This document shows positions 17,389-26,144 of a stretch of DNA of 64,000 bases, one piece after another; the stretch's first letter is position 1, and every line of letters starts with the position of its first letter. Below the pieces are notes generated by a model. That model saw only the letters and a list, made by a program, of their open reading frames with translations. It was not told the origin of the DNA and searched no databases. Position numbers and translations under genes: made by a program. The stretch is from Microbaculum marinum (lineage in GTDB: Bacteria; Pseudomonadota; Alphaproteobacteria; Rhizobiales; Tepidamorphaceae), in the NCBI RefSeq assembly GCF_042646165.1, contig NZ_JBHRTC010000015.1; one strand, 5' to 3'.

Positions 17389-17740
17389 GTACGGCCTCCT
17401 CCACCAACAAGATGCCGTCATCGCCCTGAATTCTCAATGGCGGAAGGGATTTGCGAGGCTGGACGGGGGAAAGAACGGGTTGGATTTCTGTTCCATTTCA
17501 CGAACGCCACTGGCATCGAAGTGTTCAGGTGGCGCGGGGAACTCTCCGCATGTTTACAACTGGTTACGGGCTTTGTACCGAATGCGCGCAGTCGAGAGGT
17601 TCGGAGAATATCGAGCTCCAGAGAACGTATCCGGCTACTGTGGCAAGGACACCAGTGCAAAGCCGACTGCGCATAACCCCCGAAAACAACGAGAAAATTC
17701 GGCCGGAGCCTGATGGGGAGAACGCTTTCGCAAGGGCGAG
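17389..17740. other. Gene-free junction between element and tRNA-Ser
   Basis: 352 bases without a supported gene. It holds a separated inverted pair (GCGCAGTCG at 17585-17593 and CGACTGCGC at 17664-17672) and A/T-rich patches. This is where the element/chromosome junction (an att site) would be expected, because the 3' end of the tRNA at 17741 faces it. No clear duplicate of the tRNA 3' end was seen inside the window. Confidence 0.4.
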
Positions 17741-17830
<90 letters not shown>

Positions 17831-17966
17831 GTTTCGCGGACGGCCCGAATACACCGCCTTGCGCCCAATATGCAAGTTGTCGTGAGGGCCCGCGGGCTCG
17901 CGCTTGGCTCGGCGTCCCGCTGCGCTTATGTAATGGACGATCCGTTTCCAGGCGAGGCCGCGCGCG

Positions 17967-18293
17967 ATGCTGCGATTTCTGTCCCGATTTGTCGGTCTGT
18001 GGCTGCTGGCCGGCGCGCTGGTGGCGCTGGTGGTCGACGGCGCCAAGACGATTGCCGCCGGCAGCATTGTGACCACTCCGCTCGGCGCGCTGTGGTTCTC
18101 GGTCAGCCCCGAAAGCCTGCGTGCCGCCCAGGCGGGCGTGGAGGGCAGCGTCCATCCGTTCCTGTGGGATCCGGTGATCGTCGCCCTCCTGCAGGCGCCG
18201 ACCTTCGTCGTGCTCGGCCTGCTGGGGGTGCTGCTTATGCTGGCCGGCCGCAGGAAGCGCGAGGTCAGGCTGTCCGAACTCGAGATCAGGTGA
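17967..18293 (+). CDS. Small two-span membrane protein (PetM-like family)
   Basis: A 108-residue protein with an N-terminal hydrophobic helix (residues 5-23, FLSRFVGLWLLAGALVALVV) and a second one at about 75-95, ending in a basic RRKREVR cytoplasmic tail. Rhizobial genomes carry a similar protein annotated as PetM-like, often next to msrA as here. Its function is unknown; the PetM name does not imply a cytochrome b6f complex. It lies 46 bases before msrA and may be co-transcribed. Confidence 0.72.
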   Translation: MLRFLSRFVGLWLLAGALVALVVDGAKTIAAGSIVTTPLGALWFSVSPESLRAAQAGVEGSVHPFLWDPVIVALLQAPTFVVLGLLGVLLMLAGRRKREVRLSELEIR

Positions 18294-18339
18294 ACGGCTA
18301 TCGGGCCGGACCCGGTCCGCAACAAGGGAGACATCGAGA

Positions 18340-18993
18340 ATGTTTCTGTTCCGGAAAGACGTGAAGATGCCGGCTCCCGGTGAGGCGTTGCCCGGGCGAT
18401 CCGAACCGATACCCACCGCGCCCAGTCATTTCGTCAACGGCCGCGACCTTGCCGGTCCCTATCCCGACGGCCTGGAGATCGCAACGTTCGGCATGGGCTG
18501 CTTCTGGGGCGTCGAGCGGATCTTCTGGAACCTGCCCGGCGTCTGGGTGACGGCCGTGGGCTATTCCGGCGGCGAAACCCCCAATCCCACCTACCAGGAG
18601 GTCTGCACCGGCCGGACCGGCCACAACGAGGTCGTCCAGGTTGTGTTCGACCCGCGGCAGATCTCCTACGAGGCCCTGTTGAAGGCGTTCTGGGAGGGCC
18701 ACGACCCGACCCAGGGCATGCGCCAGGGCAACGATGTCGGTACCCAGTATCGCTCGGGCATCTACGTGCACGGCAACGCGCAGCGAGAGGCTGCGCAAGC
18801 CTCCAGGGCTGCGTATGAGGCGGCCCTCGCCGACCGCGGCCTCGGACCGATCACCACCGAGATCGTCGAGGCGGGACCGTTCTATTTCGCCGAGGACTAT
18901 CACCAGCAGTATCTAGCCAAGAACCCCGGCGGGTACTGCGGGCTTGGCGGTACCGGCGTCGCCTGCCCGATCGGCACGGGCGTCGCCGCCTGA
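18340..18993 (+). CDS. msrA: Peptide-methionine (S)-S-oxide reductase
   Basis: Repairs methionine-S-sulfoxide in proteins using thioredoxin as reductant. The catalytic motif GCFWG (Cys54) is present, followed by the conserved GYSGGETPNPTYQEVCTGRTG region with an NEVVQVVFDP strand. Length 217 matches the family. A resolving Cys sits in the C-terminal GGYCGLGGTGVACP tail. A GGGAG ribosome site lies ahead of the ATG. It belongs to the conserved chromosome right of the element. Confidence 0.96.
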   Translation: MFLFRKDVKMPAPGEALPGRSEPIPTAPSHFVNGRDLAGPYPDGLEIATFGMGCFWGVERIFWNLPGVWVTAVGYSGGETPNPTYQEVCTGRTGHNEVVQVVFDPRQISYEALLKAFWEGHDPTQGMRQGNDVGTQYRSGIYVHGNAQREAAQASRAAYEAALADRGLGPITTEIVEAGPFYFAEDYHQQYLAKNPGGYCGLGGTGVACPIGTGVAA

Positions 18994-18999
18994 CGTGTC

Positions 19000-19037
19000 G
19001 CGCCGGCCGGTCGCGGCGCTCGCTCCGCGGCCGGCGC
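19000..19037. terminator. Hairpin between convergent genes
   Basis: A perfect 10-base inverted repeat (GCGCCGGCCG / CGGCCGGCGC, loop 18) lies between the ends of msrA and the convergent cyclase gene. It has no T tract on either side, so it is at most a weak bidirectional terminator or mRNA end-stabiliser. Confidence 0.4.
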
Positions 19038-19041
19038 CGCG

Positions 19042-20259
19042 TCACCGCACGGCGTAGACCTCGACCGGCCGGGCGATGCCGCGCAGGCCGTGGCGGCCGT
19101 GCGGCACGAGCTTTTCGCCGACATGGGCGGCGAACGCCGCCGACGCCATGATCGTCTGCGGGAATCGCTTCGAGAGATCCTGCAGCCGGCTGGCGAGGTT
19201 CACCGCCTGGCCGATGACCGTGAAGTCCAGCCGCCGGCGGGTGCCGACATTGCCGTAACCGACCTCGCCGTGGTGCAGGCCGATCCCGTAGCCGATGTCG
19301 CCGGCGCCAAGCCCGGCGGCTTCGGGGACGCGGGCGAAGCCCCGGTCGGCGCCGAGTGCGGCGGCCAGCGCCGCGTGGCAGGCCGCCGCAGGTCCGCCGT
19401 CGTCCGGGAACACCGCCAGCAGGCCGTCGCCGAGGAACTTGAGGATCTCCCCGCCGTGCTCCTCGATCGGACCGCCCAGCGTCTCGAACCACGCATCGAG
19501 CAGCCTGACGGTCGCGGCAGGCGGCAGCCGCTCCGACAGGGCCGTGTAGTCGCGCAGGTCCGCAAACAGGATCGCGGCGTTCACGGTCACCAGGTCGCCG
19601 CGGTCGATCAGTCCCTCGAAGACGCGCCGGCCCGATCGCGGCCCGACATAGGCATCGAGCAGGTTGACGGCGATCTCGCGGACCGCGAGCCGCTCGATAT
19701 GCGGACTGATCACGGCGGTCGCCGCTGCCAGCCGGGCCAGCATGCTCTCGGAGAACCCGTCCGCAGATCGCGTCGCAAACGAGATCACCGCGGTGCGGGT
19801 GTCGTCGACGAAGGGGAGGGGGTGGATGATGTAGTCCGTCCCGCCGGCGTGGCGCATGTCGACGATGGTCGGCATCGCCAGATCGGTCTCGGTCAGCCGG
19901 ATCCGGAGCGGCTCACCGGTCTCGTCGACGATCCGGACCGGGCTGTCGAGATAGTCGTGGCTTTCCGCGACCCCGTCGCGCTCACGGTGGAATGTCGTGA
20001 TCTCGCCCTCCGACCACGTCACCGTCCTGCCGCTCTCGGTGGGATGCAGCGTCTCGATGCCGATGAACGTGCGCCAGAGCGGCACGCCGAGCTCGTTCAG
20101 GCCGCGGCTGACGAGGTCCACAAGGTCCTCGTATGTCGGGATGCCGGCTTCCGCGACGGTCACGGCGAGCCGTTCCGGCAATTCGCCGAGCACGGCTGAG
20201 TCCAGGCCCACCTGGCCCGGGCCCGCGTCGGGCGCTGCCGGACGCCCGTGCCGCCTCAC
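19042..20259 (-). CDS. Class III adenylate/guanylate cyclase
   Basis: A 405-residue protein. The C-terminal cyclase domain (about 215-400) has the metal site FADLRDYTALSERLP, the FLGDGLLAVF core and the RRRLDFTVIGQAVNLASRL segment that binds nucleotide and stabilises the transition state. The N-terminal 200 residues resemble the sensor part of alphaproteobacterial cyclases, without transmembrane spans. It makes a cyclic nucleotide, probably cAMP. GTG at 20259 is chosen: it overlaps the mepA stop in GTGA, and a longer frame to 20592 would run through mepA in another frame. Confidence 0.9.
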   Translation of the reverse strand: MRRHGRPAAPDAGPGQVGLDSAVLGELPERLAVTVAEAGIPTYEDLVDLVSRGLNELGVPLWRTFIGIETLHPTESGRTVTWSEGEITTFHRERDGVAESHDYLDSPVRIVDETGEPLRIRLTETDLAMPTIVDMRHAGGTDYIIHPLPFVDDTRTAVISFATRSADGFSESMLARLAAATAVISPHIERLAVREIAVNLLDAYVGPRSGRRVFEGLIDRGDLVTVNAAILFADLRDYTALSERLPPAATVRLLDAWFETLGGPIEEHGGEILKFLGDGLLAVFPDDGGPAAACHAALAAALGADRGFARVPEAAGLGAGDIGYGIGLHHGEVGYGNVGTRRRLDFTVIGQAVNLASRLQDLSKRFPQTIMASAAFAAHVGEKLVPHGRHGLRGIARPVEVYAVR

Positions 20260-21218
20260 CGCCGAGGCAGGGGATTGGGACGCGGCGCCGGAGCGTTCGT
20301 CGGCACCGGCGCCTGGGCCTGCACGTCGGCCACCATCCGGCACTCCTGCGGAAGGTCCGCCATCGTCATCGGCGGCTTCGGCTTGACCGGGCCGTCGGCC
20401 GGCTTCCACGGCTCGTCGCTCAGCCACCAGGCGAGATCGCTGCCGCAGCCGTCCCCGGCGGGAGGCGGGGCCTGGTTGACGCAGCCTGTGCTGCCGGCCG
20501 GGCAGCTGATGCGGATGTGGAAATGGTAGTGGTGGCCCCACCAGGGCCGCACCTTGCGCAGCCAGTCGCGGTCGTTGCCGGCAAAGTCGCACAACGCCTT
20601 CTTGATCGCCGGATGCACGAAGATGCGGGCGACCTGCGGGAACTTCGCCGCCCGGCGGATCAGCGCCGCGTGCGCCGGCGTCCAGATGTTCGGATCGACT
20701 TCGCGCACCCCGTCCTTGAGCATCGAGGTGGCGGAAATGGACTCGCGCTCCTGGGCGGTCAGAGTGCGGTTCGGCATCGGCGTCAGCCAGATGTCGGCGT
20801 CGAGGCCGATCTGGTGGCTGGCATGTCCGTCGAGCATCGGTCCGCCGCGCGGCTGGGCCAGATCGCCGACCAGCAGGCCGTTCCAGCCTTCGGAGCGGGC
20901 GCCGACGGCGAGTTGCTCGACCAGCCTGACGAGTTCGGGATGGCCCCAGTTGCGGTTGCGCGACAGCCGCATGGCCTGCCAGGCCGGCCCGTCGACCGGC
21001 AGTGCCGCGGCCCCGGCGAGGCAGCCGCGGGCATAGGAGCCGATCGCACGCGACTGCAGCGGCGCCGGCCCGGTCTTGCTTCCGAACACGTCCTTGGCGA
21101 CCTGGGCGCCGGCGCCCGAAAGGCCAGGCGCCAGCAGGCAGGCAAGCGCCGTCAGCACCGTCGCGACACGAAGGCGGAGTCCGGTGGAGGGGCGACAGGC
21201 CGATCGAAACTGCGTCAT
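20256..21218 (-). CDS. mepA: Penicillin-insensitive murein endopeptidase
   Basis: A periplasmic zinc enzyme of the M74 family that cuts D-Ala-mDAP cross-links in peptidoglycan. An N-terminal signal peptide (about residues 14-38, ending GAQA-like) is present, and the metal ligands sit in GHASHQIGLDADIW and in WWGHHYHFHIR. Length 320 is near the E. coli enzyme plus a Pro-rich tail. The stop overlaps the cyclase start, so the two are coupled. Confidence 0.95.
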   Translation of the reverse strand: MTQFRSACRPSTGLRLRVATVLTALACLLAPGLSGAGAQVAKDVFGSKTGPAPLQSRAIGSYARGCLAGAAALPVDGPAWQAMRLSRNRNWGHPELVRLVEQLAVGARSEGWNGLLVGDLAQPRGGPMLDGHASHQIGLDADIWLTPMPNRTLTAQERESISATSMLKDGVREVDPNIWTPAHAALIRRAAKFPQVARIFVHPAIKKALCDFAGNDRDWLRKVRPWWGHHYHFHIRISCPAGSTGCVNQAPPPAGDGCGSDLAWWLSDEPWKPADGPVKPKPPMTMADLPQECRMVADVQAQAPVPTNAPAPRPNPLPRR

Positions 21219-21355
21219 GGGTTCGCTGCCGTCATTTGCGGGAGGGCGGATCCGCGACGGATCGCCTCCGAAGTTGCCAATGCCCCCGCCCGATGCTGCC
21301 CGGACATGGTAAACGACTCGTCAAGCGCGACAAGCGGGCATGCAATCCCCGGCGC

Positions 21356-22297
21356 TCACGTCGCCGCACCCCGCGGGGCCTGTGCGCCGTGGCCGATATC
21401 GGGCGGGTCGATTTCGACGGTAGTGTGGTCGACGCCGAGTTCGGATTTGATTCGTGCCTTGACGGCGGCGATTGTCCGGAAGCCGTCGGCATCGTCCTCG
21501 AGCACCACGTTCAGCGTGATCAGCGGCCGGTTCTCGTCGAGTGCCCAGACGTGGACGTGTCTGACCGCGGCCACGCCCTCGATGTGGCCTTCGAGCACGG
21601 TGCGGACCCGTCCGGGCTCGAGGCCCGCCGGGGTGCCCTCGAGCAGGATGTGGCCGGACTCGCGGCACAGCTTGATTGCCGAGCGCAGGATCAGCAGGCC
21701 GACCAGCACGGACAGGATCGGGTCGATCGGCATCCAGCCGGTTGCCAGGATCACGCCGGCGGCGACGATGGCGGCGATCGATCCCAGGAGGTCGCCGGCG
21801 ACGTGGATCAGCGCGCCCCTGACGTTCAGGCTCTCCTTGTGGCCGCCCATCAGCACCAGGAAGGAGACGATGTTGGCAATCAGTCCCGCGACCGCGACGA
21901 CCAGCATCGGACCGGCCAGGACCGTGACCGGCTCCTGGAAACGCTCGGCGGCCTCGATCAGGATGAAGGCCGTGATCATGAAGATCGCGATCGCATTGGC
22001 AAACGCCACCAGCACGGGCAGGCGGCGGTTGCCGAAGGTGCGCTTCTCGGTCGGATCGGCCCCGGCGAGCCGGAACGCCCACCAGGCGAAGCCGAGCGAC
22101 ACGGCGTCGGTGAACATGTGCGCCGCGTCCGCGACCAGTGCCAGCGATCCGGTCAGCACGCCGCCGATCGCCTCCGCAACCATGAACACCGCGGTGATCA
22201 GCGCGGCGATTCCGAGGCGGCGCTGATTGGCGGACCCGTGCACGTGCCCGGGGCCATGGTTGTGCCCGTGACTGCCGTGGTCGTGTCCCGCGCCCAT
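21356..22297 (-). CDS. Cation diffusion facilitator (Zn/Co/Cd exporter)
   Basis: A 313-residue CDF transporter. The N-terminus is His-rich (HDHGSHGHNHGPGHVHG), typical of zinc-binding loops. Six hydrophobic spans follow, with the conserved ALVADAAHMFTDAVSL metal site in span 2 and HVAGDLLGS in span 5; the C-terminal domain has HVHVWAL and DHTTVEID. It exports divalent metals from the cytoplasm using proton exchange. The ATG at 22297 precedes the His tract and is preferred over one at 22375. The class is ZitB/CzcD-like; the substrate is inferred. Confidence 0.93.
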   Translation of the reverse strand: MGAGHDHGSHGHNHGPGHVHGSANQRRLGIAALITAVFMVAEAIGGVLTGSLALVADAAHMFTDAVSLGFAWWAFRLAGADPTEKRTFGNRRLPVLVAFANAIAIFMITAFILIEAAERFQEPVTVLAGPMLVVAVAGLIANIVSFLVLMGGHKESLNVRGALIHVAGDLLGSIAAIVAAGVILATGWMPIDPILSVLVGLLILRSAIKLCRESGHILLEGTPAGLEPGRVRTVLEGHIEGVAAVRHVHVWALDENRPLITLNVVLEDDADGFRTIAAVKARIKSELGVDHTTVEIDPPDIGHGAQAPRGAAT

Positions 22298-22490
22298 GAC
22301 CTTCAGGAATGCCCGCTTTCGTGGTCCCGGATCGATCCCCGCCGACAGCCGCAGCCGTCGCCGCAGGAGCGGCACACCGAGCAGATTGTGCCGGTCGATG
22401 TCAACTGCCGCGAACAGGTTGCCATGCCTTCCTTGGCCGGCACGGATACTCTACGGTCTGCGCGGCAGGAAAAACAGCAAGGAGGCCCGC

Positions 22491-22853
22491 ATGCTCACGC
22501 CGATCTGGGGTTTGCCCGAGAACGTCATAGGGTTCGAGGCCAGCGGCCGGGTCAGCAACTCGGACTACAAGGAGCGCCTGATCCCGGCTCTGGAGAAGGC
22601 CATCGCGGAGAGCGGCCCGGTCCGGTTCCTCTATGTGCTGGGCGACGGGTTCGATGGCTACGACCCGACGGCGATGTGGGACGATACCCTGTTCGGCCTC
22701 AAGCACATAAAGGACTTCAGGAAGGTCGCCGTGGTCACCGACGATTCGCTCTATGCCGGCGCCACCCGGATGTTCGCCCCGATGATGCCCTGCGAGGTCA
22801 AGGTCTTCCCGCTGTCCGAGCGCGACGCCGCCAAGGCCTGGGTGGCCGAGTGA
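22491..22853 (+). CDS. SpoIIAA-like / STAS-type protein, 120 aa
   Basis: Matches the SpoIIAA-like (DUF3478) family: GFEASGRVSNSDYKERLIP at the N-terminus, LYVLGDGFDGYDP in the middle and KVAVVTDDSLYAGATRMF before the C-terminal EVKVFPLSERDAAKAWV segment. GGAGG six bases before the ATG supports the start. These small cytosolic proteins have no assigned enzyme role; the fold is shared with anti-sigma antagonists. Confidence 0.85.
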   Translation: MLTPIWGLPENVIGFEASGRVSNSDYKERLIPALEKAIAESGPVRFLYVLGDGFDGYDPTAMWDDTLFGLKHIKDFRKVAVVTDDSLYAGATRMFAPMMPCEVKVFPLSERDAAKAWVAE

Positions 22854-22883
22854 GCGGGGTGCGGTGCCGGACAGACGCAGCCC

Positions 22884-23042
22884 ATGGGTAAGGCCGTCGC
22901 GATCGTCCTCGGGCTGGCCATGCTCGTCCACCTGATCAGGCCGCTCGGCCTTCCGGGCCTGAGGAAACGGTCGGATGCCTGGAAGATCGCCCTGTTCGCG
23001 CTGTTCGCGATGGTGATCCTGGTCGGCATCCGACCGGAATAG
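22884..23042 (+). CDS. Small two-span membrane protein, 52 aa
   Basis: A short frame, MGKAVAIVLGLAMLVHLIRP at its start and a second hydrophobic helix (WKIALFALFAMVILVGI) before a stop at 23042. The central LGLPGLRKRSDAWK loop is basic. I have seen similar tiny proteins in rhizobial genomes, which supports it being real; function unknown. It lies 30 bases after the SpoIIAA-like gene on the same strand and may be co-transcribed. Confidence 0.6.
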   Translation: MGKAVAIVLGLAMLVHLIRPLGLPGLRKRSDAWKIALFALFAMVILVGIRPE

Positions 23043-23105
23043 CGTCGCGCCCCCCGGGAAAGCGAGGCGCGGAGCGTCTCGGCCGCCTGCGGCCCGGGAC
23101 AACGC

Positions 23106-23999
23106 CTACAGATGCTTCACGAACCAGTCGCGCTGCTCGGCCGACGATATCCTGAACGGCTCGTCCGTGTAGGCGTCGAAGTGGCCGCCGGGCAGGACCA
23201 GCAGCTTCTTCGGCTCCAGCGCCTCCTCGTAGGCGCGCGCGGTCAGGTCGAACGGCGTCAGATGGTCGCCGCTCGCCACCACCAGCAAGAGAGGCGTCGG
23301 CGCGATCCGGGAAACGTAGGTAGCCGGTTCGTACTCGGTGAACATCTCGATCGAGCGTAGCGTCACCTCGTTCTTCCAGTTGGTCTCGCGGGCCTCCTGG
23401 AAGCCCATGAAGAACTCGTAGGTGTCCGCCGTCGGCAGGGCGGACGGCTGCCCTTCCGGCGCCGTCACCGGCATCTTTGCGCCGGGATCGCCGGCCATGC
23501 GGGCGGCGCGGTCGCCCTCGAAGGCGGCGCGCAGGCCCGTCCACATGTCGCCGCGTATCAGGCGGCGGGCCGTCTCCAGCCCGTAGGTGAGCGGCACCTG
23601 CGAGACCACGCATTTGACCCGGCGGTCGATCGCCGCCACCACCAGCACGTGCCCGCCCGAATAGCTCGATCCCCATATGCCGATACGCTCGGCATCCACT
23701 TCGGGTTGGCTCTGGGCCCAGGTGATTGCGTCGCGGTAGCCGTCGATCTGGGCCCAGGGATCGGCGTGGCTGCGCGGCTCGCCGTCGCTGACGCCGAAGC
23801 CGCGGTGATCGTAGACGATCACGCCGAGACCGGCCTCTGCAAAGACCTCGGCGAAGTCGTCGAGGAATATCTCGCGGGTCGCCGTGAAGCCGTGCGCCAT
23901 GATCACGGTCGGAGCCGGCCCGTCGACGCCCTTGGCGGGAAAGTGCCAGCCGCGCAGCGTCACGCCGTCCTCGGTCCGAAATTCGATATCGCGCCTCAT
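23106..23999 (-). CDS. Alpha/beta hydrolase
   Basis: A 297-residue serine hydrolase. An HGF oxyanion motif (IMAHGFTATRE), the DHRGFGVSDG segment and a nucleophile elbow GSSYSG are present; the catalytic Asp (VASGDHLTPF) and His (LPGGHFDAY) follow in order. The start at 23999 has GGAGGA seven bases upstream. The sequence type is close to dienelactone-hydrolase-like X-Pro peptidase folds; substrate unknown. It is divergent from an AraC-type regulator that probably controls it. Confidence 0.9.
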   Translation of the reverse strand: MRRDIEFRTEDGVTLRGWHFPAKGVDGPAPTVIMAHGFTATREIFLDDFAEVFAEAGLGVIVYDHRGFGVSDGEPRSHADPWAQIDGYRDAITWAQSQPEVDAERIGIWGSSYSGGHVLVVAAIDRRVKCVVSQVPLTYGLETARRLIRGDMWTGLRAAFEGDRAARMAGDPGAKMPVTAPEGQPSALPTADTYEFFMGFQEARETNWKNEVTLRSIEMFTEYEPATYVSRIAPTPLLLVVASGDHLTPFDLTARAYEEALEPKKLLVLPGGHFDAYTDEPFRISSAEQRDWFVKHL

Positions 24000-24174
24000 C
24001 GTTTCCTCCTCTGGGATGTTCCGGTGCGGCGGCAACGATGGCTGGCGCCTCCCGCCTGCGCTTGTCCAGGAGGGAAATCGCTTGTGCGAGAGGGAAGCGG
24101 CGGTGTGATAATGTCCGGCAAAGGACCGCACGGCCGTCACGCAACCGTCAACGAGGTCCGCCTGGGGAAACGCG

Positions 24175-25140
24175 ATGAACGCAGCTGGAAGCGGCTCGGC
24201 CGGGGTCTCCGCCGGCCAGTGGTCGACACGAAACCTGCCGGATGCGGTGCGGGCCGAAGCTGCCCGCCACATGCTCAGCCAGGTGCATTTGCCCTGGAGC
24301 CTGAAGCTGCGCGACCGGGCGGCCTACCAGTGCCGGCTCGACTGGCGGGAGCTGGGCGGCTGCACGCTGATCGACTGCCGCAGCGCGCCGCTTGCCGGAT
24401 GGCGCGGCACGCCGGAGATCCGCCGCACGCAGGGCGACCACCTCGGTCTGCTGCTGGTGCTGTCGGGAACCGAGCGGGTTCGGCAGGGCGAGACCGCCGC
24501 AACGCTCGGCAGCGGCGACATGCTGCTCTGGGATGCCGCTCGGCCGCTCGCTTTCGAGGTCGCCGGTCCGCTCCACAAGATCACCGTGCTGATCCCGCGG
24601 GAGCGGCTCGCGCGCGCCTGTTCCGGAGACCGGTTCGAGGGGACCCGGCCGCTCAACGGCCATGCCGGACTGGGCGCCCTGGTCGCCGGCCACGTCACGG
24701 CGCTCGGACGGTTCGCCCACGAGATCCCGGCCGGCGACGTGCCGCTGGCGAGCGATCTGATCGTCGACCTGCTCGGCCGCCTGCTGGCGCCGACGGAAAT
24801 GCCGGCGGCGGCCGGCGACCTGATGTCGCGCGTCCTGCGGATCGTCGAGGCGCGGCTCGAGGACCCCGACCTGTCGCCCACCACCATCGCCGCGGCGGTC
24901 GGCGTCACCCCGCGCTACCTGCACATGGCCTTCGCCGACAGCGGCCGCACCCTGTCGACCCACATCCGCCTTCGGCGCACCGAGCGGATGCGCCGTGACC
25001 TGACAGATCCGCGGATGGCGCACCTGTCGATCACGGACATCGCGATGCGCTGGGGCTTCGCCGATTCCGCCCACGCCAGCCGCACGTTCCGCAAGGCCTA
25101 CGGGATGTCTCCGAGCGCGTTCCGCGCCGGCTCCCGCTGA
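24175..25140 (+). CDS. AraC-family transcriptional regulator
   Basis: A 321-residue protein. The N-terminal AraC-binding-like domain (about 35-200) has DHLGLLLVLSGTERVRQG; the C-terminal HTH (about 220-318) has IAAAVGVTPRYLHMAF, THIRLRRTERMR and the second HTH MRWGFADSAHASRTFRKAYG. It would bind an effector and regulate the divergent hydrolase gene (175 bases apart). Its last 43 bases overlap the convergent App1-type gene. Confidence 0.92.
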   Translation: MNAAGSGSAGVSAGQWSTRNLPDAVRAEAARHMLSQVHLPWSLKLRDRAAYQCRLDWRELGGCTLIDCRSAPLAGWRGTPEIRRTQGDHLGLLLVLSGTERVRQGETAATLGSGDMLLWDAARPLAFEVAGPLHKITVLIPRERLARACSGDRFEGTRPLNGHAGLGALVAGHVTALGRFAHEIPAGDVPLASDLIVDLLGRLLAPTEMPAAAGDLMSRVLRIVEARLEDPDLSPTTIAAAVGVTPRYLHMAFADSGRTLSTHIRLRRTERMRRDLTDPRMAHLSITDIAMRWGFADSAHASRTFRKAYGMSPSAFRAGSR

Positions 25141-26123
25141 GACGGGATCGTCCCGCCCACGCCGAAGTCCGTGGTGGCGTGCGTGGCGATCCCGGCGTCG
25201 CGGATCCTTTCGATCCATTCCCTGTAGCGGGGCGCGAGACCTTCGCGGGGGATCCGGAACCAGGCCTCGGTGAAGCGTCCGGGATGGCGTTCGATCGCGG
25301 CATGGTAGACCTCCGGATCGTGCTGGCCGGTGTCGCCGATCAGGACGAAGGACAGGTCCGGATTGGCGGCCAGGATCTTGTCGATCATCTTGCCCTTGTG
25401 CTCCCCGTGCGAGCCCTTGATGAACTTGGTTCTGGAGATTCCCAGATCCCGGAGAAACAGGGGGCCGGGCACGAGCCCGTTGCGCTCGAATACGCGCACC
25501 AGGAAGGCGTGCAGGTTCCAGGGCGACGAACTGACGTAGAACACCGGGTTGACACCGGCGTGAAGCCGTTCGAGCAGCGTCTTGGCATCGGGAAAGACCT
25601 GCCGGCTGGCGACGTTTCCGGTCAGCGTATTGAAGAGATTGCGCCACAACGACCATGCGTCGGTGCGGATCAGCGTGTCGTCGATATCGGAAATGATGCC
25701 GAAGCGGGCAGCCGGATCGGTGACGATGATCGGAAGCAGCACCTTGCAATCGTATCCGGTCAGGCTTGCTTCCACGCTGACCGCCCCGTCGGCCGGACGC
25801 GGCAGGTCGATGTGGAAGTATCCCTCTTCATCGGCGACGTCGCGGACGTTCCCTATCCGGATCTCGACGCCGGGCACCTCGTGTGTGATGAAGCGCTTGA
25901 TCATGTTCCGGAAATTGCTCCACAGGGAGCTGTCGGGCGCAACGTTCTCGGCGACCGGCTTGCCGTCGAGCACACGCCCCCTCGCGACGATATGGTCCGG
26001 CGCCGAATATCCGATGAACGGATCGATGTAGGGCGACGACGTCTCGCGCCGGAACGGCCGCCGGTCCCAGGCGCTCTCGGCGAGAACGGCTCCCCTGTGC
26101 AGAATTCGCTTCAAGACGGTCAC
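25098..26123 (-). CDS. App1-type phosphatase domain protein (DUF2183)
   Basis: A 341-residue protein. The catalytic DIDDT motif (residues 146-150) and the YVSSSPWNLHAFL segment mark the App1/DUF2183 domain of the HAD superfamily, related to yeast phosphatidate phosphatase App1; LIGDTGQHDPE is the third HAD motif. The N-terminal 130 residues are an accessory domain with beta strands. In bacteria the substrate is not established. The 3' end overlaps the AraC gene by 43 bases in tail-to-tail orientation. Confidence 0.87.
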   Translation of the reverse strand: MTVLKRILHRGAVLAESAWDRRPFRRETSSPYIDPFIGYSAPDHIVARGRVLDGKPVAENVAPDSSLWSNFRNMIKRFITHEVPGVEIRIGNVRDVADEEGYFHIDLPRPADGAVSVEASLTGYDCKVLLPIIVTDPAARFGIISDIDDTLIRTDAWSLWRNLFNTLTGNVASRQVFPDAKTLLERLHAGVNPVFYVSSSPWNLHAFLVRVFERNGLVPGPLFLRDLGISRTKFIKGSHGEHKGKMIDKILAANPDLSFVLIGDTGQHDPEVYHAAIERHPGRFTEAWFRIPREGLAPRYREWIERIRDAGIATHATTDFGVGGTIPSQREPARNALGDIP

Positions 26124-26144
26124 GAAAGCTCCAGGCGACTGCGC

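Larger units (their letters stand above)
1..17740. mobile_element. Right-hand part of an integrative element / defence island
   Basis: Seen: a phage-type replication module, unknown cargo genes, a large serine recombinase in a coupled cassette, a complete Type III restriction-modification pair, and a right edge against the 3' end of tRNA-Ser(GGA). Right of the tRNA all genes are conserved chromosomal ones. No capsid, tail or portal genes are visible, so this is either an incomplete prophage or an integrative element whose remainder lies left of base 1. Local base composition changes several times inside it, notably in 3516-5957 and about 11.74-12.72 kb. The exact right boundary is inferred; no duplicated att core could be matched because the left end is outside the window. 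Confidence 0.7.

Noticed and set aside
19000..19037. Classic Rho-independent terminator after msrA
   Set aside because: The stem is perfect but no T tract follows on either strand, so only a weak terminator-like hairpin is reported.
20262..20592. N-terminal extension of the cyclase gene
   Set aside because: The extra 111 residues are Arg/Gly/Pro-rich noise inside mepA in another frame. GTG at 20259 overlaps the mepA stop and starts a plausible protein.
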